Positions 9,980-19,475 of a stretch of 64,000 nucleotides of DNA are shown piece after piece (the first letter of the stretch is position 1; every line of letters begins with the position of its first letter). The position numbers were made by a program, and so were the translations under genes. The notes under the pieces are model-generated. The model worked only from the letters and a program-made list of their open reading frames with translations. It was not told the origin of the DNA and did no database searches. The DNA comes from Cyanidiococcus yangmingshanensis (taxonomy: Eukaryota; Rhodophyta; Bangiophyceae; Cyanidiales; Cyanidiaceae). Location: positions 310,001 through 374,000 of the forward strand of contig VWRR01000016.1 in NCBI GenBank assembly GCA_013995675.1. The letters run 5' to 3'.

Positions 9980-11515
9980 ATGTTCGTCTCTCTGACACCG
10001 ATCAGCAGCGTCCGTCTACCGACACGAGTGCCTTCAAAACGGGTGCCTAGTCGTCGGTGCAAGTCGGCGGCGGCTGGACGGGTTAAGATTGAATTAAAAA
10101 CGGGGGTGTCAGCACCGGCGGTTACCAAGCCAGCGCCGAGCGCACAAGTGAAGACGCCCCAGACGATTACTGAAAAAATTATCGCGAAAGCTGCCGGGAG
10201 GAGTTTTGTTCGACCAGGAGAGAATCTGTTTGTGAATGTCGACGTGTTAATGACCCACGACGTTTGCGGTCCCGGAACCATCGCCGTGTTCAAGCGAGAG
10301 TTCGGGCCGGAGGCACGGGTCTGGGACCCCGACAAGATCGTTATCATCCCAGACCACTACATCTTTACTGCAGACGAAAAAGCGAATCGGAACGTTGATA
10401 TTATTCGCGAGTTCTCCCACGCACAAGGCATTCGCTACTTTTACGATATCACTGATCGGAGCGACTTTCGGGCCAACCCCGAGTACAAGGGCGTGTGTCA
10501 TATCGCGCTGGCGCAAGAGGGCCACTGCCGGCCTGGTGAAGTGCTCTTTGGCACAGACTCGCACACATGTACCGCGGGCGCTTTTGGCGAGTTCGCGACT
10601 GGTATCGGAAATACTGACGCTGGCTTCGTGATGGGGACCGGAAAACTGCTCATCAAAGTGCCTGCGACCATGCGCTTTGCGTTGAATGGACTCATGCCGG
10701 ACTATATCATGGCCAAAGACATCATCCTTCAGATCATTGGCGATATTGGGGTGGCAGGTGCCACCTACCGGGCGATGGAGTTCGTCAGTGATCGAATGGA
10801 ACAATTCTCGGTGGCAGATCGAATGACACTCTGTAACATGGCCATCGAAGCAGGCGGAAAGAATGGTATCGTTCCAGCGGACGAGATCACGCTCGAGTAT
10901 GTCCGCGCTCGGACGCAGAAACCATTTGAAATATTCCAGACGGACCCGAATGCTACGTTCTATGCAGATCGTCGCTACGATCTGTCCAAGCTGGAGCCGG
11001 TTGTGGCCAAACCCCACAGTCCGGACAACCGCGACCTGGCTCGCAACTGCGAGGATGTACAAATCACAAGAGTATACATCGGTTCTTGCACCGGTGGCAA
11101 GACTGAGGATTTTGTTGCCGCGGCACGTATTCTTCAGGGTCGACAGGTGCGCGTGCCAACGTTTCTGGTGCCAGCGACGCGTCGCATCTACGCGGATCTG
11201 GAGACTCGGAAACTCAACGGAAAAACGCTTATGGAGATTTTCACGGAGGCTGGGTGTTTGCCACCTGGAGCGCCTAGCTGCGCAGCCTGTCTTGGCGGAC
11301 CCAAGGATACCTTTGGCCGTCTCAATGGGCCTGAGGTTGTGATCAGCACAACCAATCGAAATTTTCCAGGACGTATGGGCGACAAGTCGAGTGCTGTATA
11401 CCTTGCCTCGCCGTACACTGCTGCAGCGAGTGCCCTGACCGGTCACATCACGGACCCGCGGAAAGTCTATGATTTCGACCAAGTACGGCATCCGTTGGAA
11501 ACGTATGGCCTTTGA
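9980..11515 (+). CDS. 3-isopropylmalate dehydratase large subunit, plastid
   Basis: Catalytic large subunit of isopropylmalate isomerase (leucine biosynthesis), which interconverts 2- and 3-isopropylmalate using a [4Fe-4S] cluster. The aconitase-superfamily core is complete: FVNVDVLMTHDVCGPGT, IPDHYIFTADEKANRNV, CHIALAQEGHCRPGE, FGTDSHTCTAGAFGEFATG, and the cluster ligands in YIGSCTGGKTEDF and SCAACLGG. The start chosen is the ATG at 9980: it gives MFVSLTPISSVRLPTR, a basic, hydroxylated N-terminus with Phe at position 2, as in red algal plastid transit peptides. The frame is open upstream only to non-ATG codons. The mature part resembles the stand-alone LeuC type with a separate small subunit, not the fused fungal enzyme; the small subunit is not in this window. 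511 residues. Confidence 0.93.
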   Translation: MFVSLTPISSVRLPTRVPSKRVPSRRCKSAAAGRVKIELKTGVSAPAVTKPAPSAQVKTPQTITEKIIAKAAGRSFVRPGENLFVNVDVLMTHDVCGPGTIAVFKREFGPEARVWDPDKIVIIPDHYIFTADEKANRNVDIIREFSHAQGIRYFYDITDRSDFRANPEYKGVCHIALAQEGHCRPGEVLFGTDSHTCTAGAFGEFATGIGNTDAGFVMGTGKLLIKVPATMRFALNGLMPDYIMAKDIILQIIGDIGVAGATYRAMEFVSDRMEQFSVADRMTLCNMAIEAGGKNGIVPADEITLEYVRARTQKPFEIFQTDPNATFYADRRYDLSKLEPVVAKPHSPDNRDLARNCEDVQITRVYIGSCTGGKTEDFVAAARILQGRQVRVPTFLVPATRRIYADLETRKLNGKTLMEIFTEAGCLPPGAPSCAACLGGPKDTFGRLNGPEVVISTTNRNFPGRMGDKSSAVYLASPYTAAASALTGHITDPRKVYDFDQVRHPLETYGL

Positions 11516-12029
11516 AGCCAGCGCGTATTTGTCACAACCGTGGCGGCCGACCAGAATGCTCAGCATCGGTGACGAGGGAGCGCAAACTCAACGTGTGTGT
11601 TATCATTGCAACAGATGAAGCAAAACCAGTCTTTTCGAGTGCCAAAGACCATGTTCTTCGGGCGCTCACGGATAGAAGGAGCTAGATGAGCGCTGGTAGC
11701 CCAGCAGCGATCGGTTTAAAAAGTCAATCGGGTTGCGGTAACGAGCTGATGTTTCCCAACGTTTGAACAGATAAAGGCAACAAGCGTTCCCCGAACAGCG
11801 TCCACTCGGCGCCCTGAATCATAGAGGAGTGTTCTAAAATGGCTGCGGCTCGTTCGGCATCAAACTTATGGACGCAGACGGCAGTTCAAGAGACGCAATG
11901 GGTATCATCTGACCACTGCAACGCATTCCAGGAATGTTGTGCCTGGATCGCAACCACGAATCTGGTGTCCCCAAGGACGTCGTCGAGATATCCGCCATTC
12001 TTACTGCTTCAATCGTCATCGATTCGGTC
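11516..12029. other. Intergenic, convergent
   Basis: About 510 bases between the stop codons of the dehydratase gene and the SRR1-like gene on the opposite strand. No gene or repeat is seen; it probably contains both 3' untranslated regions. Confidence 0.5.
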
Positions 12030-13160
12030 CTAAATCGGAATATAATGAGCGTCCTTTGTACAGAGAGCCGCTTCTTCAACATCTTGCTGCCTCAGCGCTT
12101 TAGTAGCCTCTAATGCTGCCTGGACTTGACCGAAGCGTTGCCATCCCAGGCCGTGGAATGCAGCACAGCGCAGACCTGGATTCCGACAACCTCCGGGATC
12201 CAGCGTCGCAAGCCACTGGACACATCTCTGAGTGACAACATGGAAAACACAGGAAATGGAGATGCAGTCGCCATCGACCATATCATCAAGATGATCCCTC
12301 TTACCGATATTCGCTGCAGCGCTTGATTGTAAAAACGAATGAGCACCATTCTGCAGTTTCGACTTGGAAACGACTCGAGCGAGCGTCGCCTGCTGCGTAT
12401 CCAGCATTTCGTTCAAGTCGTTGCTCACTAGATGCAGCCGAGGGAGGGCGAGCTCCTCCCAGAAGAGTTCGAGGATTAGTTCCACCAAACCGATCCCGCA
12501 ATGCGGCATGAAAATCAGAGTTTCGTCATCAGGTCCGACTTCAGCACCACTGATACCAAGCGTTGGTCTTATCCATTCATGAAAGGCCGTGCTGTGTGGC
12601 AATGCAGATCGAGGTCCATGATGATTCCGAGCGACTCGGACAGCCTCCGCCGAGCCGTCCTCGAACTCGTCATGGCATCGACAACAGTAAATGGAACCAC
12701 TCGAGTCGCCTCGAAAAACCTGAAAGCCGAATTCGCCTGCGAGACGCACCTCCTCTACGCTCAGACTCGGCTCAATAAGAAAGCATGGAATCGTTTGGGA
12801 TGAGGTCGTGTGCTCCAGCAGGTGCTGGCGAACCGTGAGCGCCCAAGCCAACTGCCATTGCGCTCGTGGCTCCGTTACAAAAGACCCAATCCCGAGGCAA
12901 ACGAATCTTTTGATGTTGTGCACACCAATGCGCTTTAATACGCGTTGTGATAGGTCATCAACTTGGTCTATTTGATCCGCAAGCGTCGTGCGAAACCTGA
13001 TCAGAGCGCCTGTTGTTGATCTGCGACGGTTCGTGAACCCCAGCGCTCGTGCCCGTTCCGAGAGCGTTCGACCCGCTCGACGTAGACCATGTCGTCGTCG
13101 ATGCTCCACCCGAGTCCAAGCGTGACCCTCTCTCGTCCATGGATCGTCATCGTCATCCAT
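12030..13160 (-). CDS. SRR1-like domain protein
   Basis: Member of the SRR1 family, named for Arabidopsis SENSITIVITY TO RED LIGHT REDUCED 1, a circadian/phytochrome-signalling protein; yeast and animal relatives also exist and the biochemical role is unresolved. The signature elements are present in order: VCLGIGSFVTEPRAQWQLA (about residues 86-104), a Glu/Pro segment CFLIEPSLSVEEVRLAGEFG, the MPHCGIGLVELILELFW motif, and near the C-terminus AAFHGLGWQRFG, matching the family's 'FND.SI..F' ending. The N-terminal 60 residues are acidic then Arg-rich, possibly nuclear. 376 residues from an ATG at 13160, unbroken. It diverges from the HERP-like gene. Confidence 0.75.
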   Translation of the reverse strand: MDDDDDPWTREGHAWTRVEHRRRHGLRRAGRTLSERARALGFTNRRRSTTGALIRFRTTLADQIDQVDDLSQRVLKRIGVHNIKRFVCLGIGSFVTEPRAQWQLAWALTVRQHLLEHTTSSQTIPCFLIEPSLSVEEVRLAGEFGFQVFRGDSSGSIYCCRCHDEFEDGSAEAVRVARNHHGPRSALPHSTAFHEWIRPTLGISGAEVGPDDETLIFMPHCGIGLVELILELFWEELALPRLHLVSNDLNEMLDTQQATLARVVSKSKLQNGAHSFLQSSAAANIGKRDHLDDMVDGDCISISCVFHVVTQRCVQWLATLDPGGCRNPGLRCAAFHGLGWQRFGQVQAALEATKALRQQDVEEAALCTKDAHYIPI

Positions 13161-13839
13161 TCGTTCAGGCTGGGAAGAAAACGCCTCTGTAATCGAACAT
13201 GCTCGGGTATGCTGTTGACGGCCAGCCTGGAAAGATAGAGAACGAGTGACCGCCGTTCTGGTTGTCTATTCGAACACAGCGGGTGTGTTTCGACACTTCA
13301 ACGTCTCGTTCGACTCGTTTCCCTTCTTGTTGGAAGGTAAGAGCGTGACGAACGCTTTTCATACTGTAATACAGAAGAGGTAAGGGTGAAATAGCCTCCT
13401 TAGGCCTGATCTGTACCGAAGTTAGTGCGTTTGCGCTGTACACCAACTTGAACAAGACTGCTGTTGTTGTTGTGACGAGCGGGTGCGAAGTAAGTAAAAG
13501 GATACGCGCTGGTGTAAGGGTTCTCTTCAAGTGCAGTTTTCGTGTGGTTTTTCGTAGCTGGCACGGGTAGACGCCGCTCTGAACGTGTTGCCGCTCGTCA
13601 CTGGCTCGTTTGGAGCTGTCTCCATTGTGGGCGGTTCTCGACTCGTCCGCGTATTGGTGACCTTGTGGCCCACGAGACGACTGACCTGCTCAGTAGCAGC
13701 GTCATTCTTGACTGCTTTCATCGAGACCAGGCTTTTGTGGAGTTGTTCAACCGCCAAGGTCGGTTGGAATCTCGTCCTCGTCGAAGGTACGGGTACGCGC
13801 GCTGCTACGAGGAAGCGAGTTCCCAACCTCTACAACCAG
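13161..13839. promoter_or_regulatory. Divergent intergenic, SRR1-like / HERP-like
   Basis: About 680 bases between two head-to-head starts. The HERP frame is open back to 13585, but the upstream codons lack a family match and the first ATG is at 13840, so this portion is taken as 5' leader. No individual element was identified. Confidence 0.4.
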
Positions 13840-15498
13840 ATGGATCAGACGGACTCGCTACGTTATGCGTCTGACTCGGCTGCAGATGCCGGTGATCGAT
13901 CAGCCACGTCTTCGTCGTTACGAGGACAGACCGCTGGGGCGTCCGACCAAGTCCCGCGTACGGTTGGCTTGGTGCGCATCCTGCTCAAAACACCAACCAT
14001 GACCACGGAACCTTCGGGACGTTCTCATATACTGCTGATAGAGCCAGAGTGTACCGTAGCGGCACTGAAGCAAAAGATTTGCTTGGAACATCCCGTGCAT
14101 CCACCTCCGGAGCAACAGCGACTTGTCTACGCCGGTCGTCTCCTGCGGGACGAAGAGCGTATCCACCAGATTGTTGGCTTGTCCTGGAGACTACCTGAAC
14201 TCTTCCCTGCGAATACATCGGAGAGCGAGTGGAGTCGGTTCATGTCGACAGGAACAAGCGCATCAACATCTGCTGGAACGTCGTCATCGTCGGACGTGTA
14301 TGCAGTGTTTCATTTGGTTGTGGCAGGACATGGAGCTACCGTGCCAAGTGATGGACCATCGACGAGTGCTCACCAACCTGGTTCGTCGGTGCAGCAACCA
14401 GAGAGCCCATCACGAACCGAGACGAACTCGATCCCAAGCACCAACTCTGGGGAGGTGATGACATTCAGCGAGGCCAGCCGCGAACGTCTCGGCTCTGTCT
14501 CCGATGCAGAGCGTTCTCCAGCACCGTCCCTGACGACCCGTGAAAGACTAGAGGGATCCACCACCGAGGTATCAGCCTTTGATGCAAGTCGTGACCATCA
14601 CGATGATCAGGGTACTGCTCGAGAGGAGCACGTTTCTACCGAATCACGACTATCCATTCGGACGGGATCAGCGACGAACCTGAGAGGCGAAACGCTGTCA
14701 GCGACCACCGCTGATGGACATACTCGACCGCTAACAGAGACATCGCTCCGTTCCAGTGCCACACCAGGAACAGCGAATGTTCTACTTCGTTTGGACGAGC
14801 AGACGCTGCAACTGATGCAGGCATACACCCGCATGGTTCGTGCCTACGAAGACTACAATCGTTGTCTCACGGAGTACTATGCAGTGCACGAGGCGGGAAG
14901 TTGTCCGCCACCCCACTGGCTGGCGGGCCGAGGCCATGTATCCTCCAACGTTGTCCATCACGCCCCGCCTGGAAGTACTCCACAATCAGTACCGAATAGG
15001 ACTGGCCTTCGACCAGCCGAGAGAGATGCGGTCAGTGGAGTTATTCGTGCTCCTGGCGCTGTTGGTGTCCCTGTACGCTTGGTAGCCATAAGAATCCGAA
15101 TACCGGCACTGGACTGGGCGTTGATTGTCAAACTGGCCTTTATGGTCATCCTTCTGGGTCAAGATGCGGGACGAGATCGCCTCCTTCTCCTCATTGGGCT
15201 TGCCGTACTGATTTATCTGTTTCAGACCGGCATGCTAGGCCCAATCAGACGCTATTTTGAATCTTTTTCGAGTCAACTCATGACCCGAGTGCAGGCCGCT
15301 GCCGGTTTAGGGGCCTCGGTTGGCTCGACACCAAGTCAAGGGACAGGGACGCCAACTTCATCAACGTCTTCGCGAACCGAAACCGTTTCTGCTCGAGTGT
15401 TGCGTTTCCTGCGAGCGTTCTACGTTGCACTGGTGGCATTTGTGTGCTCGCTGTTCCCAACCTGGCGGCCACCAACACCACCAAGGCCAGCAGCTTGA
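13840..15498 (+). CDS. HERP-like ER membrane ubiquitin-like protein
   Basis: Resembles HERPUD/HERP, ER membrane proteins with a cytosolic ubiquitin-like domain that scaffold the ER-associated degradation machinery. From the ATG at 13840 (552 residues), the ubiquitin-like domain spans about residues 35-115: LVRILLKTPTM, then TVAALKQKICLEHPVHPPPE and QRLVYAGRLLRDEERI. A long Ser/Thr/Pro/Glu-rich linker follows. Near residues 420-470 are two closely spaced hydrophobic segments, WALIVKLAFMVILLGQDAG and RLLLLIGLAVLIYLFQTGML, matching the HERP pattern 'VKL.F...IF.QDG.R.R...L...A.LVYLYQTG'. The Ser/Pro-rich C-terminus carries another hydrophobic patch (YVALVAFVCSLF). Family call is good; partner proteins are inferred. 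Confidence 0.8.
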   Translation: MDQTDSLRYASDSAADAGDRSATSSSLRGQTAGASDQVPRTVGLVRILLKTPTMTTEPSGRSHILLIEPECTVAALKQKICLEHPVHPPPEQQRLVYAGRLLRDEERIHQIVGLSWRLPELFPANTSESEWSRFMSTGTSASTSAGTSSSSDVYAVFHLVVAGHGATVPSDGPSTSAHQPGSSVQQPESPSRTETNSIPSTNSGEVMTFSEASRERLGSVSDAERSPAPSLTTRERLEGSTTEVSAFDASRDHHDDQGTAREEHVSTESRLSIRTGSATNLRGETLSATTADGHTRPLTETSLRSSATPGTANVLLRLDEQTLQLMQAYTRMVRAYEDYNRCLTEYYAVHEAGSCPPPHWLAGRGHVSSNVVHHAPPGSTPQSVPNRTGLRPAERDAVSGVIRAPGAVGVPVRLVAIRIRIPALDWALIVKLAFMVILLGQDAGRDRLLLLIGLAVLIYLFQTGMLGPIRRYFESFSSQLMTRVQAAAGLGASVGSTPSQGTGTPTSSTSSRTETVSARVLRFLRAFYVALVAFVCSLFPTWRPPTPPRPAA

Positions 15499-16429
15499 CA
15501 TAAAAAAGGCCTATTCGGGGCAGCATATTTCCGATGATGGTGGTGAAGATAACACCGCTCCAAGCAGTCCGTCCACGATACCCTGTCCCGGCGAGGCGTT
15601 CAGGGAAGCATGGAAATCCAGAAACTCACAAGTGCCGAATCCAAACACCAGCATCCTCTGCACCACGAACCGATATCTTTCAACACAAGTATCGAGACTT
15701 GGTCGACAAGGCAACGATGGACGCGTTTCGGATGTCCATTTGTATGCAACGAGTCTACGGGCAATCACTTGTGTTTTATCCATAGGTCCTTCATTTCAGT
15801 CGTAAACGTGCCTCAATTACAGAGTTCTGGACGAAAAACCGAAGCAGTGGCTCGTTTGGAGGAAGACAAGCTGTGAAGGACATGATAATGGCACTGGGCC
15901 ATAACCCATGCCAGGAGCCACCTTGGACGGAACGAGCATCTTCCCAGAGCCAGTGACTGAAAGCATTTTCGCAAGCTCCGCCAGGGCAGCAAGTCCCCAG
16001 CGAGGATAGCAATACGCCACCAGAGACTTGGTCGTAACCAGTCGAGAAGCTAGCACTTGGACTGCGCCACGACTCAAGTGATGCTGCGTTCATCATCCAT
16101 CAAGATGCTCAGCAGCACTCCTACGGAATCGGCATGGGACTCAGAATTACCAGCACTGATGACGATCCAAGTTCCATATCTTGGCACTTGAATAGGCGGC
16201 ACCCTGTCGGTCATCGTGATTGCTGAGAAAATCGTCAGCTGCAGCAGTTGGTCGCACCAGTCACCGTATCAACGCTTCGCAAACAGATTTCCAACTCGGG
16301 TCCATAGGAGTTTCTCTCTCTCTATCGAAATGCCCTATACAAGCATATCATCCATGCCCACAGCGTGCTCGATAGCAACCGCCTCCTGGATGTCTCCATC
16401 GCAGCGAAAATATTCATTCCGAACAAGGA
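15499..16429. other. Intergenic, convergent
   Basis: About 930 bases between the HERP-like stop codon and the 3' end of the METTL18-like gene. Several frames of 80-160 codons are open on both strands but have no coherent domain. No RNA gene or repeat was recognised. Confidence 0.45.
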
Positions 16430-17270
16430 TCACACATGACGTGACGGGAAGCCAAACCCTGGATCTGAGCAAGTCGGTTTTCGCGTCCTCTTCAGAAATG
16501 TACCGATCCGAATTTCTCTTCGATAGGATGAAATGCTGGTATTGGACTGCCAGAGCAAGCGCGTGCGTCCTCCCAGCTCTACCAGCATGTCATCGAGTTC
16601 GAGCATGCCTCCGTCTAGGCCAAAGTAGACGGTTTTGCCAGCGAAGAGCGCAATGCCACCAGGTTTCAATCGCCGTTGGCATACTTGAAGACAGAGAAGC
16701 GTCGATGCCCTGCTGTATACTGTCTCGCTTGCGAGAATCAAGTCGTAGCGTTGATCATCCACCAGCGACTCGGTATCGAGCCATGTTCGCCAGTCGCCAG
16801 CATAGAAACGCGGTGGATACTGAACACCGTTCAAGAATCGCGTTTCGCCAGACATTCGCTTGGGTGATCTCCTGTAACACGTGGGCGCTATGATCTTGAA
16901 AGTCCACGCGAGCACAGTGCCTCTCTCGAGCCAGGTAGATGGCTGGCAGCGCGTGCCCACAACCGAGCTCAAGCACCTCTAGTTCGCCGTGCGGTTTCAC
17001 GAGTCTCTCGCACCAGCACTGCGTATCGGCTTGGGCCAGAAACTGCAGGAGATCACGTGCTCCCTCCCATAGCCAGAACCCAGACTCCTGGTCCACCGAC
17101 TGCGGTCGCAAAACGGGTGTCTCAATCTGAACCCGATAGAGGGCGACATGTTCACCAGGCAAGAACACTCGCTTCCCTGCTACCTGGCCAGCAGCGTCGC
17201 TGTTCTCCAACCGTTCTACCACGAACTTGCTCTCTGTGAAAGACGTCCCAGTCCAAGGTACTATTTGCAT
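16430..17270 (-). CDS. Histidine protein methyltransferase (METTL18/HPM1-like), frame break
   Basis: SAM-dependent methyltransferase of the METTL18/HPM1 family, which methylates a histidine in ribosomal protein uL3. The first part, from the ATG at 17270, carries SGFWLWEGARDLL (family 'GG.K.WE...DL'), the SAM site LEVLELGCGHALPAIYLA, and FQDHSAHVLQEITQANVW (family 'FQDYN..V...T..NV'). The second part is one frame over (+1) and carries YAGDWRTWL, YDLILASETVY and LFAGKTVYFGLDGG, the conserved 'YDLILTSETIY' and 'A.K.YYFGVGG' blocks. The switch falls near 16837 where an AATT-like short T run (minus strand) is followed by the new frame; no room exists for an intron. Total about 279 residues against about 370 in relatives, which have a longer N-terminus. 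Confidence 0.75.
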
Positions 17271-17879
17271 CGTCGACGAGCCGGCAGCGTCGCCCTCTAC
17301 CGGGAAGCATGAACGTTGTATTCTCCGCTAGCGCCCGCAGCAACCATTTCCGTTTAAAGACGCTGTCCGCCTCTACAACCGTGCCGTTAGGCTGTCAAGG
17401 ACAAACTCAAACACTTTGCCGGACTTGTTCGCTGCTAGAGCGTCTGGCCACGCGCGACCGTCTCTTCGTATAGAGGAGGTCTCTCTCTCTCTACCGAACA
17501 CGATATTCGTTCTTTCGCTGACCTTGGTCAACGAACGATTGATCGACTAGCGACCTATGGAAACGTTGATCAAGTCTCGAATCAAGTCTATGCTTTTGGA
17601 ACGTTTCGTATCCAGCTTATGAAGGCTTGAAAGCGTACTCGTCAACGGGTCACCGCAGTTTCCTAACGGGTCGCGCTCCAGCGGTCGACAAAACACTCCT
17701 CTTTCGACGAGAAGCGTTCGTCGAGCTCTCTGCTTTCCGAACGAGTCAAGTTTTGTCGTCATTTGAGTTCCGAATAAGTTTTCTGTCTTTTTCAATTGGA
17801 TCGGAAGAGGACGCGTGCAACCAACGAAGCGAAACGAAACTGTCTGGTCGAACGCAATGAACACGCTCTAACTTGTAGG
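17271..17879. promoter_or_regulatory. Divergent intergenic
   Basis: About 610 bases between the METTL18-like start and the ATG of the unknown gene on the other strand. A short CTCTCT tract occurs near 17480. No element can be assigned with confidence. Confidence 0.4.
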
Positions 17880-19084
17880 ATGAGTACGAACCCAGGGCGT
17901 GTACGCGTATCGCTACGTGCTCCGACACCCATGCCGCTACGTATCTATCTGTGTTTCCTTGAGTCTGGTGTGGATCTTCTCGATGGCCTCTGTCAGTTTC
18001 TGGATCAGGCGTCGTTGCCCATGGCGTTTACGCTGTCGAGCTACGGAGTGTTGGCGCTTGGTCACGTGCGCAAACCACTCGAGCCGTTTCCAGGGACACC
18101 GGAAGCGATCTTGGACGAGTTTCACGAGCGCTTGGGCATGCAACGTGAGTGCTACACCTATGATACGCCGCAACGTTTGGAGCCAATCATAGGCGAGCCA
18201 CAGTGGAGTGCGTGGCAGGCTGATCGGGAACGTCCACCCAACGAGCGGCTTGTACTGCCGCTCAGCCTCGATGGAGCAGCATCATTTCGTCCATTCAAGA
18301 TCGAGCCAGTGCGGTGGTTTGATCAACACGATATGGCTCATGACGAAGCGGTCGTTGTTTCGTATATCCAGGGTGGAAGAAGACGTACTTTTGGTGATCG
18401 GTTTTTCCTCTTTGCCAGCGGCAGACTGCAGGCGGTGGATACCGCTGCTGTTCATGCGAATCCCTCGACGTTGCCGACCACATCATCATCAACAACATCG
18501 TCACCGAGTCAGCGACCAGTTGCGAATCAACTGGATGCACACGCTGTCCAAGTGGGTCTCTTAGATCATGGTACTCGAGTAGGTAGTCTTGGTGTGCGGG
18601 TTGCTTTTGGCATGGCGGTGGCCGATGACCTCGGCAACAGCTGGATGCACGTCGCTCGCCTGGGTTCTGGTTCAGAGTTTATCACTGCGGTGCGAACGAT
18701 CCTGGAGAAACGAGCACTCGAGGCTGTTATTGTCCTTGGGTGTATGGGACATGTGCGCGATATCCACTTTCGAGAAACTGGTTTCGAGGCGGAGGCCTAC
18801 CCGAGAATGCGTCTCAGCGCAACCTTTTTGCTGATGGTGATCCGTTTCTCATTGAGAGCGTTCAGGGTTGCTACGATACTCGACGGGACGGACCAGCGGC
18901 GCAGGTCCGACTCTCCTGGGTGCTCAGTGTCCTCGACGATCGTGAATGGCGAGATGCCTTGGAGGGTCGCAACGATGCCCCCGTGCCATTGTTGGACTCC
19001 TACGCTGGAGTGCTTGACAGGGCAATCTGCGACGGAGATGTGGAGCTTGTCCTGGCTCAGGATCATGCCACTGGACGAGACTGA
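17880..19084 (+). CDS. Conserved-looking unknown protein, one frame break
   Basis: Unrecognised, about 401 residues. From the ATG at 17880, the first part has a hydrophobic core (LRIYLCFLESGVDLLDGLCQ), regular beta/alpha-looking segments such as FRPFKIEPVRWFDQHD and ALEAVIVLGCMGHVRDIHF, and a Ser/Thr linker (about residues 195-215). Around 18825-18829 (a run of five T) protein-like character leaves this frame and reappears in the -1 frame: FADGDPFLIESVQGCYDTRR, then VRLSWVLSVLDDREWRDALE, ending at 19084; the original frame over the same bases gives Cys/Met/Arg-rich sequence. One missing T in that run would explain the change. No domain name can be given; it could be a small assembly factor or enzyme. 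Confidence 0.5.
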
Positions 19085-19475
19085 CCGATGACAACCGACC
19101 TGGAACAGGTACTTGATTCTGGCGCCCGCTCCGCTGCGCTCGTGCGGGTCATGGCTCGGTCGACCTGAACGTCTCACCATGCTCACGAATTCGCTCTACA
19201 GGGAACGGATTGTGAACCAGAATCCGAACATGCTCAGTGTCAAGGACGCTGGGGTGCACAGATCGAAAGCGGCCTTGGCCAGGAAGCGTCACCGGCATGT
19301 GCCAGCGGCAAACCGGGACCTCTCCAAGGTACTTTTTTTTCTCAATCCATTTTTTTTCGGTTGACCATCATCGGTTGCTCAGCAGTGTTTATGCCATGAT
19401 ATCTCTGGTTTGATGACCAACAATAGGGATGTTTCAAGTCGGCTGCTGCTCTGAGCGCAACTTCGTGACTCGCCG
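19085..19475. other. Intergenic, convergent
   Basis: About 390 bases between the unknown gene and the 3' end of eIF4G. It contains T-rich runs near 19336-19359. No gene was seen. Confidence 0.5.

Noticed and set aside
10247-11566. 439-codon frame opposite the isopropylmalate dehydratase gene
   Set aside because: It is the antisense shadow of a clearly conserved gene; its translation has no family features.
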